From JAPPFW01 sp965231815 (lineage in GTDB: Bacteria; Actinomycetota; Acidimicrobiia; Spongiisociales; Spongiisociaceae), in the NCBI GenBank assembly GCA_965231815.1, contig OZ246890.1, forward strand, positions 3,162,001-3,226,000: 64,000 nt of DNA. The letters are read 5' to 3'. The notes under the pieces are model-generated. The model worked only from the letters and a program-made list of their open reading frames with translations. It searched no databases and was not told the DNA's origin. Position numbers and translations under genes: made by a program. Below, piece after piece: positions 1-8,640 of the stretch; position 1 is the stretch's first letter; each line of letters starts with the position of its first letter.

Positions 1-192
1 GCCCTCGTTGGGGATCAGCAGCCAGCCGGCCACGTACAGGAGGGCTCCCAAGCCTCCTGCGAAGCAAAGCAGGAAGAAGACGATCCTTATTATCCAAACG
101 GGTACTCCGAACCGCCCGCCCAGACCGGATGCCACCCCTGCCAGCCAGCGGCCTTCGAGAGGCCGGTGTAGTGATGTAGTTCTGTTGCTCAT
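1..192 (-). CDS. PspC-domain membrane protein (3' part off window)
   Basis: The gene reads leftwards out of the window, so only its first 64 codons are visible. They start MSNRTTSLHRPLEGRWLAG, followed by a GVASGLGGRFGV segment and a hydrophobic helix at about residues 33-60. This is the PspC fold, a small stress-response membrane domain (phage-shock-protein C and LiaF-like relatives). It is transcribed divergently from a PspC-containing histidine kinase and its response regulator, so all three probably belong to one envelope-stress circuit; that link is inferred from position. The start codon lies inside a 37-bp duplicated sequence. An upstream ATG in the second copy is in frame but is closed by a TAA just before the real start. 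The C-terminus cannot be judged. Confidence 0.85.
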   Translation of the reverse strand, partial: MSNRTTSLHRPLEGRWLAGVASGLGGRFGVPVWIIRIVFFLLCFAGGLGALLYVAGWLLIPNEG

Positions 193-279
193 GTCTTAAC
201 TATCCTCCCCTACGGGCCTGGCGATGCCCGCGTAGTGTTCCTGTGATGTAGTTCTGTTGCTCATGTCTTAACTATCCTC
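171..279. repeat. 37-bp direct duplication over a start codon
   Basis: Bases 171-207 and 243-279 are identical over 37 bp, with a 72-bp offset. The repeat carries the start and first seven codons of the PspC gene plus about 15 bp of its leader. The offset is a multiple of three, so the second copy holds an in-frame ATG that would give a 22-residue leader peptide ending in TAA two bases before the real ATG. This looks like a local segmental duplication of the translation initiation region. Confidence 0.8.
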
Positions 280-385
280 GGTCCATCACGACTTGTCTAT
301 GGGGGATTACCCTGGATGATTCCTAACCCACCAGGGTTGGTTCAGGGGTTTTCCTAGTTGCCGGCCTCATCCACGCGGTGAGACA

Positions 386-1585
386 ATGGCCGGTATGGAG
401 AGTGGAGCAACTTCTCGTTTCCAGCGCATCGCCGGCAACATCTCGCGGAGGCGGAACGGCCGCCTTATCGCCGGAGTGGCCGGAGGTATAGCCGATCGGG
501 TCGGTGTGGCCGACCTGTATGTTCGAGCCGGTTTCCTGGTACTAGCCCTCATCTGGGGCATCGGGGTGATCGTCTACGTAGGGTTGTGGGCGCTGACCCT
601 TGACCGGATCGGGGATTCGGAACCTACCCGGAAGGAGGACGATCAGCGCAGAGCGGGATACCTGCTGGTATTCGTAGGGCTTCTACTGGTCTTACGCACG
701 TTCGGGATATGGAGCGGTGATGGGCTGGTGTGGCCGGTCGCAGCCGTGATTATGGGCATCGCTTTCCTGATGGATCGGCGTGATATCGACCCGCGGTCCG
801 CCATTCTGGCCCTCTTCGATCCGAACAGCGGACGTTTCCGGAGCCGGACGGTTATCGGGATACTGCTCCTGGTTGTCGGTCTGTCAATCCTCGGCGCTGC
901 AGTGGGTAGGCAGGTCGAGACCGTCTTGCTGGCGGTCCTGGTTACCGGAGTAGGGATAGCGGTGCTGTTCGGGCCTTGGGTATGGAGGTTGGTCGCGGAC
1001 CTGGGGGCCGAACGAAGTCGACGGATCCGTGAGGAGGAGCGTGCCGACATGGCCGCTCACCTACACGACTCCGTGTTGCAGACCCTGGCTCTGATTCAGC
1101 GGTCGGATGATCCGAGGCGGGTGGTCACCCTAGCCAGAGTTCAGGAACGAGAGTTACGGCACTGGCTTTACGATTCGACGCCGCCGGACAGCCCGGAACT
1201 CCTATCACGCGCCTTGCAGAAGGAGGTGGACCGGATCGAGAAGAACTTCGATGTCCCGATAGAGTTGGTGACGGTGGGTGACCTACCGGTGGACCGCCGG
1301 GTCCGGGCGATGGTGGCGGCGGCGGGTGAGGCGCTTACCAATGCCGCCCGACATTCGGGCGCCGAGCAGGTATCGATCTACTCAGAGGTGGAGGGAGCCT
1401 CGACCGATGTCTGGATCTCCGATCTCGGCGACGGTTTTGATGCCGGCGCGGTTGCAGAAGATCGGCGAGGTATCGCCGAATCGATCGTCGGTCGGATGCA
1501 AAGCCACGGTGGGACGGCCCGAATCATCTCAGAACCGGGAGAAGGTACCGAGGTGCATCTTCGGTTGGCCGGTGAAGCCGAATGA
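386..1585 (+). CDS. PspC-domain sensor histidine kinase
   Basis: This is a two-component sensor kinase of 399 residues. An N-terminal PspC domain (about 20-80, with a GVAGGIADRVGV core) is followed by four or five further hydrophobic helices to about residue 200. A HisKA_3 dimerisation segment then carries HLHDSVLQ, with the phospho-acceptor His at about 227. The C-terminal HATPase has an N-box-like EALTNAARHSGA near 315 and GDGFDAG near 350. HisKA_3 kinases of this build act with NarL/LuxR-type regulators, and one follows directly, overlapping by the ATGA junction. The ligand is unknown; the fused PspC region suggests that membrane stress is sensed, as in Lia/Psp systems (inference). Confidence 0.92.
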   Translation: MAGMESGATSRFQRIAGNISRRRNGRLIAGVAGGIADRVGVADLYVRAGFLVLALIWGIGVIVYVGLWALTLDRIGDSEPTRKEDDQRRAGYLLVFVGLLLVLRTFGIWSGDGLVWPVAAVIMGIAFLMDRRDIDPRSAILALFDPNSGRFRSRTVIGILLLVVGLSILGAAVGRQVETVLLAVLVTGVGIAVLFGPWVWRLVADLGAERSRRIREEERADMAAHLHDSVLQTLALIQRSDDPRRVVTLARVQERELRHWLYDSTPPDSPELLSRALQKEVDRIEKNFDVPIELVTVGDLPVDRRVRAMVAAAGEALTNAARHSGAEQVSIYSEVEGASTDVWISDLGDGFDAGAVAEDRRGIAESIVGRMQSHGGTARIISEPGEGTEVHLRLAGEAE

Positions 1586-2220
1586 TACGCGTGTTCGTCG
1601 TGGACGATCACCGGTTGTTCCTGTCGGGCGTTAAGGCGGAGTTGGCAGACCGGGGCGACATTACGGTGAACGGAACCGCCGAGGACGTGGATGAGGCTAT
1701 CGCAGCCATCCGGCGGGATCCTCCCGATGTGGCGCTGGTTGACGTTCATATGCCCGGAGGCGGGGGCTTGGTCGTACTCGAGAACATCCGGGAGACCAAC
1801 CCCGACGTGAAGTTCTTGGCGCTCTCCGTATCGGATGCGGCCGAGGATGTGATCGCCATGATTCGGGCGGGCGCCAGAGGGTACGTCACCAAGTCCATCA
1901 GACCAAACGAACTGGCCGATGCCATCAGGAGGGTGCAGGGAGGAGATGCGGTGTTCTCCCCCATGTTGGCCGGGTTCGTTCTGGACACCTTCGCATCCGG
2001 TGCTCCACCGCCTTCCGATCCGGAACTCGATCGGCTCACCGCTCGGGAGAAGGAGGTGCTGAGGCTCATTGCTCGGGGCTACCCCTACAAGCAGGTGGCC
2101 AAGAGGCTCTATATCAGCGTCAAGACCGTGGAATCCCATGTGTCGTCGGTGCTCCGGAAACTCCAACTGTCGAGTAGATACGAACTGGCGCGCTGGGCGA
2201 GCAACCGCCGCATCGTCTGA
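1582..2220 (+). CDS. NarL/LuxR-family response regulator
   Basis: A DNA-binding response regulator of 212 residues. The receiver domain starts IRVFVVDDH, with the acidic pair near 8-9, the phospho-acceptor D54 in VDVHMPG and the conserved Lys in YVTKS. A LuxR-type helix-turn-helix occupies about residues 147-205 (LTAREKEVLRLIARGY, then VKTVESHVSSVLRKL). Its ATG overlaps the kinase stop codon by four bases, so the two are translationally coupled and almost certainly a cognate pair. Targets are unknown; the divergent PspC gene is the obvious candidate. Confidence 0.94.
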   Translation: MIRVFVVDDHRLFLSGVKAELADRGDITVNGTAEDVDEAIAAIRRDPPDVALVDVHMPGGGGLVVLENIRETNPDVKFLALSVSDAAEDVIAMIRAGARGYVTKSIRPNELADAIRRVQGGDAVFSPMLAGFVLDTFASGAPPPSDPELDRLTAREKEVLRLIARGYPYKQVAKRLYISVKTVESHVSSVLRKLQLSSRYELARWASNRRIV

Positions 2221-2230
2221 CAGGTCCAAC

Positions 2231-2533
2231 TCAACTCAAAGGATCCGACCAAGGTCCGGCTCCTTCATCATGGCCGGAGTCAGAGGGTCGTTCGCGACGG
2301 GCATTGAGAGCGTTGAGAATCAGTTCTCGGGTGACGGGCTTGGTGGATCGTAGGGTTAGGCAGTACTCGAGCGATTCGACGGGTAAATACACAGATGCCC
2401 AGATCGCCGCGTCCGGCCAAGGCCCGTTGAACATGCGTCCGGCCACGTACTCGCCGTCGTCCGGTAGCCGGAGCATGCCGGGATCGGGATGGTTCCAAAA
2501 GGACTTCCAGAACCTCTCAGGTATACGTCTCAT
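2231..2533 (-). CDS. Conserved-looking hypothetical protein
   Basis: A 100-residue soluble protein that I do not recognise. The N-terminus is rich in aromatic residues and prolines (RFWKSFWNHPDPG), the middle is a plausible folded segment (GEYVAGRMFNGPWPD, IWASVYLPVESLEY), and the tail is charged and probably disordered. Composition and codon use look coding: GC-rich third positions and no low complexity. It converges on the response regulator with a gap of only 10 bases. It is divergent from mycothione reductase and may share the roughly 145-bp promoter region with it. No clear ribosome binding site is visible. Confidence 0.55.
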   Translation of the reverse strand: MRRIPERFWKSFWNHPDPGMLRLPDDGEYVAGRMFNGPWPDAAIWASVYLPVESLEYCLTLRSTKPVTRELILNALNARRERPSDSGHDEGAGPWSDPLS

Positions 2534-2677
2534 GCTCGATACACATTGTAACGGTACCGGGGAGACTGGACTATTCCGGAAAACCCGGGTGGACTCAGAC
2601 GTACCAATGGGATTAGTCCGTCCTGCGTATTATCTCCGGACGTTTCGATCGGGATATCCTGGGCCGCGGCCACTACC

Positions 2678-4048
2678 ATGACGCCGATGCGTAGCTTCGA
2701 CCTTTTGATCATCGGCGCCGGTTCCGGCAATTCGATAATCGGCCCCGAGCACGACGATTGGGATATCGCCATCGTCGAGCGTGACCGGTTTGGCGGCACC
2801 TGCCTGAACGTGGGCTGCATACCGTCCAAGATGTTCGTTTACGCCGCCGAGATAGCCGAGTTGGCGGCGGACGGAGAACGATTGGGGGTGCAAACCCATT
2901 TCGCAGGCGCCGACTGGCCCGCTATCCGTGACCGTATTTTCGGTCGGATCGATCCGCTCGCCGAGGGGGGCCGCCACTACCGGGAGACCCTTCCCAACGT
3001 AACGGTGTACTCCGGAACGGGACGCTTTGTGGGGCCCAAACAAATCGAAGTAGCCGGCGAAGTCATAACAGCGGAGCGGATAGTCTTGGCAGCCGGAGGG
3101 CGACCAACCGCTCCGCCGGTACCAGGTCTGGATGGGGCCGGTTACCACACCTCGGATACCGTCATGCGGCTTGCTGAACTACCCGAGCGGCTGCTGGTGA
3201 TCGGCGCCGGTTACATAGCCGCCGAATTGGGTGGTGTCATCGGGGCGTTCGGCTCGAACGTAACCTTCCTGCTGAGAGGCGATACGTTCCTGCGCCGTGA
3301 GGATCACGACATATCGAGCCGTTTCACCGACGCCTACTCCAAGCGGTTCGACGTTCGCACCCACACGCGGCTGCTCGAGGTCCGCCGGGACCGAAACGAA
3401 GTTGTGATCAGCTTGCTCGACGAGGAGGGCCGCCAAACAGAGGTCAGAGGAGATGAGTTGCTGGTTGCAACGGGCCGCAGACCCAATTCCGACTGGCTTG
3501 ACGCGATCGCGGGAGGAATCGAAGTCGACCGGCGTGGTCTGGTCCAAACCGATGAGCAACTCCGTACCAACGTGGAGGGGGTCTGGGCGTTAGGGGATAT
3601 CACCAACCCGATACAGTTGAAACACGTCGCGAACCACGAGGCCCGGGTGGTTCGCCACAACGTCGCCAATCCGGATAACCCGATGACCGTCGATCACCGC
3701 TACATACCGCACGCAGTGTTCGGGTACCCGCAGATCGCAAGCGTGGGACTCACGGAGCGGGAGTGTATCCGTAGGGAGATTCCGTACGTGAGCCACGTTC
3801 AGCCTTATGGCGAGGCGGCGTACGGCTGGGCGATGGAGGATGTGGACAGCATTGCCAAGGTCATCGCCCACTCCGAAACCCGCCGACTTATAGGCGCCCA
3901 CATCGTCGGGCCGCAGGCGCCTACCCTGATCCAGCAGTTGATTCAGGGAATGCACTTTGACCTGACGGTTGACCAGATGTCCCGTGGTCAGTACTACATC
4001 CATCCCGCTCTTCCCGAAGTGGTCGAACAGGCCCTCCTAGGACTCTGA
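2678..4048 (+). CDS. mtr: Mycothione reductase
   Basis: An NADPH-dependent FAD flavoprotein that reduces oxidised mycothiol (mycothione) in the cytosol, the actinobacterial counterpart of glutathione reductase. At 456 residues it matches the family. FAD motif IIGAGSGN is at about 11-18, the redox-active disulphide is in GGTCLNVGCIPSK near 43-55, a second Rossmann motif VIGAGYIAAELGG near 173-186 binds NADPH, ALGDI lies near 306, and the C-terminal catalytic HPALPEVVEQAL carries the His-Glu dyad. A start at the second Met, three codons later, is also possible. Its presence implies a mycothiol-using actinobacterium. The specificity call rests on resemblance to Mtr rather than to dihydrolipoamide or mercuric reductases. 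Confidence 0.9.
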   Translation: MTPMRSFDLLIIGAGSGNSIIGPEHDDWDIAIVERDRFGGTCLNVGCIPSKMFVYAAEIAELAADGERLGVQTHFAGADWPAIRDRIFGRIDPLAEGGRHYRETLPNVTVYSGTGRFVGPKQIEVAGEVITAERIVLAAGGRPTAPPVPGLDGAGYHTSDTVMRLAELPERLLVIGAGYIAAELGGVIGAFGSNVTFLLRGDTFLRREDHDISSRFTDAYSKRFDVRTHTRLLEVRRDRNEVVISLLDEEGRQTEVRGDELLVATGRRPNSDWLDAIAGGIEVDRRGLVQTDEQLRTNVEGVWALGDITNPIQLKHVANHEARVVRHNVANPDNPMTVDHRYIPHAVFGYPQIASVGLTERECIRREIPYVSHVQPYGEAAYGWAMEDVDSIAKVIAHSETRRLIGAHIVGPQAPTLIQQLIQGMHFDLTVDQMSRGQYYIHPALPEVVEQALLGL

Positions 4049-4178
4049 CCAGACGTCATAAGGGCTTGGATCTTGGCGATTGAGGATTCGGATCCTGAAC
4101 GAACTCTGACCGGCATTTCAGCGAAGGGCTTGGGGTGAGCGTCAATTCACCGCTCGGCGCGATCCCGAGGTCGTTGGG

Positions 4179-5180
4179 TTATCCCGGTTGGGGACCCGTC
4201 CGGGCCCGGCGGCGGATGCGCCATCTCCTTAGAGCAGCCCTGACCACGGGCCGCTCCACCATCAATTCGAGGACCACCACCACTATCAGAACCGCGCCGG
4301 TGGCCAGGGTCAGTACGTAGAACGGGGCCCCTCCGAGGCTCAGCCCGCTGGTGATGAAGCGAAGGGTCAGCGTACCGATCGCGATTCCCGCTACCGAACC
4401 TTTACCTCCGAGGAGGCTGACCCCGCCGATCAGCGCGGCGGCGGCCGCCGGGAGGAGCAGCTGCTCGAAGGCGGCAGGTCCGGCGCTTCCCGACTTGATG
4501 GAGGTGAGCGCACCGGAGAGAGCCGCCATCGAACCGGACAGGGCAAAGGTCAACACGAGAGGACGGACCAGCGGAACGCCGGCCGCGGCCGCCTCTTGGC
4601 GGCCCCCACCAACCGCGTAGATCTCGCGACCCCAACGGGTGTACACGAGGAACAGCCCGACCAGGACGAACACCAGGATGGTGACCAGGCTGAACGGGGA
4701 GAAGATCCACAACTGGCGCCTCACCGTGTCGGCGATGTCGAGATTCTTCATCACCACCGTGTTCTCTCCAGAGATCATGAAGGCCAATCCCCGCAGTCCG
4801 ATCAGCGTTCCGAGGGTGAAGACCAGGGAGTGGATCTTCAGGCGATGGATCAGGTATCCCTGGACGGCGCCGTAGGCGAGGCCGAAGACCGTCGATACGA
4901 CCACCGCCACTATCAGGCCGAGATCCTCCACAAGCGACACCGCGATGATGCCCGACACCGCCGCCACCGACCCTACCGAGAGGTCGAGTTCACCGGCGAT
5001 GATCGTGAGACCCACGGCGAGGGCGGCCAGTCCGAGCCAGGCGAAGCCTTCAAAAATCGTGAAGATATTGTTGGGTACCGCAAAGCGGCGGTCCGCTATC
5101 GCGAATACCGCGAACACTCCTACGAACAGAGCCAGCCGAGCCCAGACCATCGCCTCCACCCGAGCGGTGAGCCGTTTCAT
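4179..5180 (-). CDS. CUT2-type sugar ABC transporter permease 2
   Basis: An inner-membrane permease of the RbsC/XylH type (BPD_transp_2), 333 residues with about nine hydrophobic helices. It carries the family signature GELDLSVGSVAAVSG near residue 65 and the cytoplasmic loop YAVGGGRQEAAAAGV. The start at MKRLTARVEAMV is chosen because it overlaps the upstream permease stop (ATGA) and removes a long arginine-rich extension that is only the shadow of that gene. It should form a heterodimer with the neighbouring permease, since both are encoded with one ATPase. It is the last gene of the catabolic cluster; the 130 bp after it converge on mycothione reductase. Confidence 0.92.
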   Translation of the reverse strand: MKRLTARVEAMVWARLALFVGVFAVFAIADRRFAVPNNIFTIFEGFAWLGLAALAVGLTIIAGELDLSVGSVAAVSGIIAVSLVEDLGLIVAVVVSTVFGLAYGAVQGYLIHRLKIHSLVFTLGTLIGLRGLAFMISGENTVVMKNLDIADTVRRQLWIFSPFSLVTILVFVLVGLFLVYTRWGREIYAVGGGRQEAAAAGVPLVRPLVLTFALSGSMAALSGALTSIKSGSAGPAAFEQLLLPAAAAALIGGVSLLGGKGSVAGIAIGTLTLRFITSGLSLGGAPFYVLTLATGAVLIVVVVLELMVERPVVRAALRRWRIRRRARTGPQPG

Positions 5181-6154
5181 GCCAGCCTCCTCCGGTTGCG
5201 GATGAGGGTGAAGGCGCTGACGCTTACCAGGATCGCCAATCCGACGAAGAAGACACGGACCCCGAAGCTGAAGCCGCGCAGCACCATCAGGTTCTGGAGC
5301 GCGGCGATGAACACCGCTCCGAGAGCGGTGCGAGTGGCCGACCCCTCCCCGCCCTGGATCGCCGCTCCACCAACCAGAATGGCGGCGATTGCGTCGATGT
5401 CGACGCCGTCGAAGTGATCGAGTCGGCCCTGGCTGAACTGGGCGGCGGTGAATACGCCCGCCAGGGCCGCTCCCAGCGAAGAGACCAGGAAAACGTAGAC
5501 GGTTACCCTTCCGGGCCGCAGTCCGGCTGTGGTGGCCGCCAACCGGTTGGCCCCCACCAGCGTGGCCTCGCGTCCGAATCGAGTCCGCGTGAGAACTACT
5601 GCGGTTACGATCGTTATCAAGATGAAGGCCCAGGTCTGGTTCGGTATTTCCAGTGGGCGGGAGGTTCCGATCCATTCTGCCGCGTCGGTTCCCGTTCGGA
5701 CGGTCTTGTTGTCGGTGAGCCAAGCCACCATGCCGAATATGGCGGCCCCGACGGCGAGAGTCACCACGATCGGGTTGCCTCCCAAGGCAACGGCGCCACC
5801 CTGAACGACCCCGACGGCCGACGACAGCAGGATCACCGCGGTGACGGCTAGCCAGACCGGAAACCCCCAGCTGAGAAACGCGGCGAAGGAGATTGCCGAC
5901 ATGGCGGCAGTCTGCGAAACGGAGAGCGAGAAGAAACTACCGGCGATGGTGATCAGCGTCATGGTCACCGCCACTATTCCGATCAGAGCAGCCGATCGGA
6001 CGATCGTCTGGAAGTTCCGGTAGGTGATGAACTCCGGGGTGGTGATCCATCCGACCACCCCCAGCACAAGCACCGCGCCGACCACGGCCAGCGGGACGAC
6101 CATCGAAAGAGACGCGCCGGGTTCGTGCCGGGCCGAGCGCTTGCGCCCGATCAT
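5177..6154 (-). CDS. CUT2-type sugar ABC transporter permease 1
   Basis: A 325-residue RbsC-like permease with a short basic N-terminus (RKRSARHEPG), eight or more hydrophobic helices and the signature SGSFFSLSVSQTAAMSA-like loop around residues 65-90. In that loop the usual Asp of the family DLSVG motif is replaced by Ser (FFSLSVSQ). The typical VGANRLAATTAGLRPGRV cytoplasmic loop follows near 215. It overlaps its neighbours on both sides by four bases, so ATPase, permease 1 and permease 2 are translationally coupled. The divergence of the two permeases suggests a heterodimeric channel. Confidence 0.91.
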   Translation of the reverse strand: MIGRKRSARHEPGASLSMVVPLAVVGAVLVLGVVGWITTPEFITYRNFQTIVRSAALIGIVAVTMTLITIAGSFFSLSVSQTAAMSAISFAAFLSWGFPVWLAVTAVILLSSAVGVVQGGAVALGGNPIVVTLAVGAAIFGMVAWLTDNKTVRTGTDAAEWIGTSRPLEIPNQTWAFILITIVTAVVLTRTRFGREATLVGANRLAATTAGLRPGRVTVYVFLVSSLGAALAGVFTAAQFSQGRLDHFDGVDIDAIAAILVGGAAIQGGEGSATRTALGAVFIAALQNLMVLRGFSFGVRVFFVGLAILVSVSAFTLIRNRRRLA

Positions 6155-7659
6155 GACTCCGCTCCACGGGGGTGGGTGATCTCACGGATGAGAATCCGCG
6201 AATCGGTCTCGGCCCGGTCGCGATTGCTTACCTGAGCGCCACGGAAGTAGGTAACCACCGTATCGGCGATTCCCAGCACCTCCTGGGTGTCCGACGACGC
6301 GAACACGATACCCATGCCGTCGGAGGCTATGGATCGCAGGTGGCCGTAGATCTCAGCCCGCGCGCCCACGTCGACCCCTCTGGTCGGTTCGTCGACCAGC
6401 AGCACTTTGGGACGGGCGCCGGTCCACTTCCCCACCGCCACTTTCTGCTGGTTTCCTCCGCTCAAGCTTCCGGCGAGGGAGCCCAGCCGGGCGCGGTCGA
6501 TGGTAAAGGTGCCGGCGATCCGGTCGCTCATCGTCCGCTCGGCTCGCCTGCGCAGCCAACCAGCCCTGGACACCAAGCCGAGGCTGGGGCAGGTGAGGTT
6601 CTCCACCACCGTTCGTTGCAGGAAGATGCCATCCCGTTTACGGTCTGCGGAGCTGTAACCGATCCCGCTTCTGATGGCCGCCGCCGGTGAATCCGAGGGA
6701 ACCGGTTCCCCGGCCACTATCACGGTTCCCGACACCCGGGCTTCATGGCCGGAAATGGCCTTCAATGTGTCACTGGCGCCGCTGCCGAGCTGTCCGGCCA
6801 ACCCGACGATCTCGCCCGAGCGAACGTCAAGCCGGATCGGCGAAGTCAACGCCCGGGTACGCAGATCCCTCACTTCCAGAACCATCTCGCCGAACTGATG
6901 GTCGACCCGTTCGGGGAACAGCGCCGTCAGGGCGCCTCCGAGCATCATAGAGATCAAGTCATCGAGCGAGATGTCTGCGGTGGCCACCGGAGGGTTGGAT
7001 CGCCCGTCTCGAAATACGGTAACCCGATCGGCCAGCTCGAAGACCTCGTCAAGGCGGTGGGTCACGTAGATGATGGACCGGCCCTCGTACTGGAGGGACC
7101 GTACCACCGACTTAACCCTCTCGATTTCCCGGTCGGCCAAGGCCGCGGTCGGTTCGTCGAAGATCAGCACCCGAGCGTTCCTGGCCAGCAGGCGAGCCAC
7201 CTCGATTAGTTGGCGTTCCGCGACCGTGAGCCGCTCGACCCGGATGAGCGGATCCAGGTCGCTCAGACCTACCTGTACGAGAAAGGGTGAGGCCGCCTCG
7301 GCCAGTGCCTTCGGGGCGGCATTCCACCCCCGCCTGGTGTCTCCCAGGAAGATGTTGTCGGCCACCGACAGGGTCGGTACCAGGGACAGTTCCTGCTGGA
7401 CCACTGCGATGCCCGCCTGTTCCGACCGGGTGGCCCCACTGAATTCGACCTTTTCCCCGGCTAGCGCGATATGTCCGTCGTCGGGGGTGTACATGCCCGC
7501 GAGGATCTTCACCAGGGTGCTTTTTCCCGCCCCGTTCTCCCCCACCAAGGCCATCACCTCACCGGAATGCACCTCGAAATCGATCGAGTCGAGGGCCCTG
7601 ATCGATCCGAAGGACTTCGAGACCGCTCGCATAAGGAGAAGTGGGTCGGCGGGTGTCAT
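6151..7659 (-). CDS. CUT2-type sugar ABC transporter ATPase (RbsA/MglA-like)
   Basis: A tandem ATPase of about 502 residues with two ABC cassettes, as in RbsA, MglA and XylG. Cassette 1 has Walker A GENGAGKST, a signature-like VAERQLIEVARLLARN and Walker B VLIFDEPTAAL. Cassette 2 has a degenerate Walker A (GQLGSGASDTL), LSGGNQQKVAVGKW and Walker B VLLVDEPTRGVD. An asymmetric, weak second Walker A is usual for this group. I start at MTPADPLL, preceded by GGATGG; an ATG nine bases upstream, overlapping the isomerase stop, is the alternative. The much longer open frame upstream is arginine/serine-rich and is a shadow of the isomerase gene. Confidence 0.92.
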   Translation of the reverse strand: MTPADPLLLMRAVSKSFGSIRALDSIDFEVHSGEVMALVGENGAGKSTLVKILAGMYTPDDGHIALAGEKVEFSGATRSEQAGIAVVQQELSLVPTLSVADNIFLGDTRRGWNAAPKALAEAASPFLVQVGLSDLDPLIRVERLTVAERQLIEVARLLARNARVLIFDEPTAALADREIERVKSVVRSLQYEGRSIIYVTHRLDEVFELADRVTVFRDGRSNPPVATADISLDDLISMMLGGALTALFPERVDHQFGEMVLEVRDLRTRALTSPIRLDVRSGEIVGLAGQLGSGASDTLKAISGHEARVSGTVIVAGEPVPSDSPAAAIRSGIGYSSADRKRDGIFLQRTVVENLTCPSLGLVSRAGWLRRRAERTMSDRIAGTFTIDRARLGSLAGSLSGGNQQKVAVGKWTGARPKVLLVDEPTRGVDVGARAEIYGHLRSIASDGMGIVFASSDTQEVLGIADTVVTYFRGAQVSNRDRAETDSRILIREITHPRGAES

Positions 7660-7661
7660 AG

Positions 7662-8633
7662 CTACCATCCCGGCCAACCGCTCCGGGACAGAACCTCGGC
7701 CGCGGCGTCGAACGACATCCGGGCCGCCTCCGAGGGATGCATGGCGGCTTGGCGGTCGGACAGGACCTCGACACCGATAAGGGGCCGAGCCCCGGTTCCT
7801 GCTAGATCGGCGAGGAAATCCAGGAGATTGAAGGCGCCCTCTCCCGGAAGCAGGCGATGCCTCGTAGTGTCCAGGATCATATCGTCCAACGGGGGACCTG
7901 CATCGTTCAACGCTACCGCCGATATTAGATGAGGGTCGATTGCCGCTAGCTGGCCTTGATGCGAAGGTCCCCGAAAGTAATGCCATGTGTCGAGGTCTAT
8001 CCCCGCGTTGTCCCGTCCGGCCAACTCGATGATTGCGGAGGCGGTTTCGAGGTCCGGGATCGATGTCCAAGGCATGAACTCGATGGCCGCCTTCACTCCG
8101 AACTGCGCCAAGCGGTCACATACGGTCCCGAAGCGTTCCGCCACCAATTCGAGGGGTGGTCCCAGAGGGTAACGGACGTCCCCGACGTTCACATGGTTAG
8201 GGCGGAAGACTTTCGCCATGTGGTAGAGGTTTTCTGCTATCGCCGCCGGGATTTCGGCGTCATCGTCGTCGTACATCCAGTCGAATAGAAACTCGATCTC
8301 CGCCACTTCCATACCGTACCGATCAAGGGTCTCGATGAGATCCTTGTCGGTCACGCCGGAGGCTCGCATGCCGGAGTAATCGGCCTCGCCCAACCCGATG
8401 GATCGATACCCGGCTGCGGCGGCCGCCTCCACCCTGACCTCGAAAGGCCAAGGTGACTTGGTCCCGTACCCGGCGCCGACCGGCGAACCGGCGATCGTGA
8501 AGTGACCGGCGAACAGATCGAATCGGGAGATGGACTCACTAGGTGTGTTCAAGGTTCGTTGCCTGCTTGCACCGGCGGCCGAAGCTTCGGCGGATGGAAC
8601 GCGCCGCAACACGGACCTCGGTTCACGAACCAC
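7662..8633 (-). CDS. TIM-barrel sugar phosphate isomerase/epimerase-like protein
   Basis: An AP_endonuc_2/xylose-isomerase-like TIM barrel. From about residue 38 it has FDLFAGHFTIAG, then WPFEVRVEAAAAAGYRSIGL, MEVAEIEFLFDW, AAIEFMPWTSI, NAGIDLDTWHY and LIGVEVLSD, matching successive beta strands with metal-ligand Glu, Asp and His. Such enzymes isomerise, epimerise or dehydrate sugars and inositol derivatives; here the substrate is presumably what the neighbouring ABC transporter imports (inference). The GTG start lies 7 bases after the VOC stop. A TTG 27 codons later (LNTPSESIS) would give a more typical N-terminus, so the first residues are uncertain. Confidence 0.85.
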   Translation of the reverse strand: MVREPRSVLRRVPSAEASAAGASRQRTLNTPSESISRFDLFAGHFTIAGSPVGAGYGTKSPWPFEVRVEAAAAAGYRSIGLGEADYSGMRASGVTDKDLIETLDRYGMEVAEIEFLFDWMYDDDDAEIPAAIAENLYHMAKVFRPNHVNVGDVRYPLGPPLELVAERFGTVCDRLAQFGVKAAIEFMPWTSIPDLETASAIIELAGRDNAGIDLDTWHYFRGPSHQGQLAAIDPHLISAVALNDAGPPLDDMILDTTRHRLLPGEGAFNLLDFLADLAGTGARPLIGVEVLSDRQAAMHPSEAARMSFDAAAEVLSRSGWPGW

Positions 8634-8640
8634 GAAGTAA

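Noticed and set aside
1378..2229. 283-codon minus-strand ORF
   Set aside because: Antisense to the kinase and response regulator, His/Pro/Gly-rich with no domain.
4596..5417. 273-codon plus-strand ORF, rich in Asp, His, Arg and Gln
   Set aside because: Antisense shadow of the permease genes with aberrant composition.
5181..5723. N-terminal extension of the second permease (about 180 residues)
   Set aside because: Arg/Gly/His-rich shadow of the upstream permease; the real start overlaps that gene's stop by ATGA.
7669..8070. N-terminal extension of the ABC ATPase
   Set aside because: Ser/Arg/Pro-rich shadow of the isomerase gene; ATPase homology begins at the chosen start.
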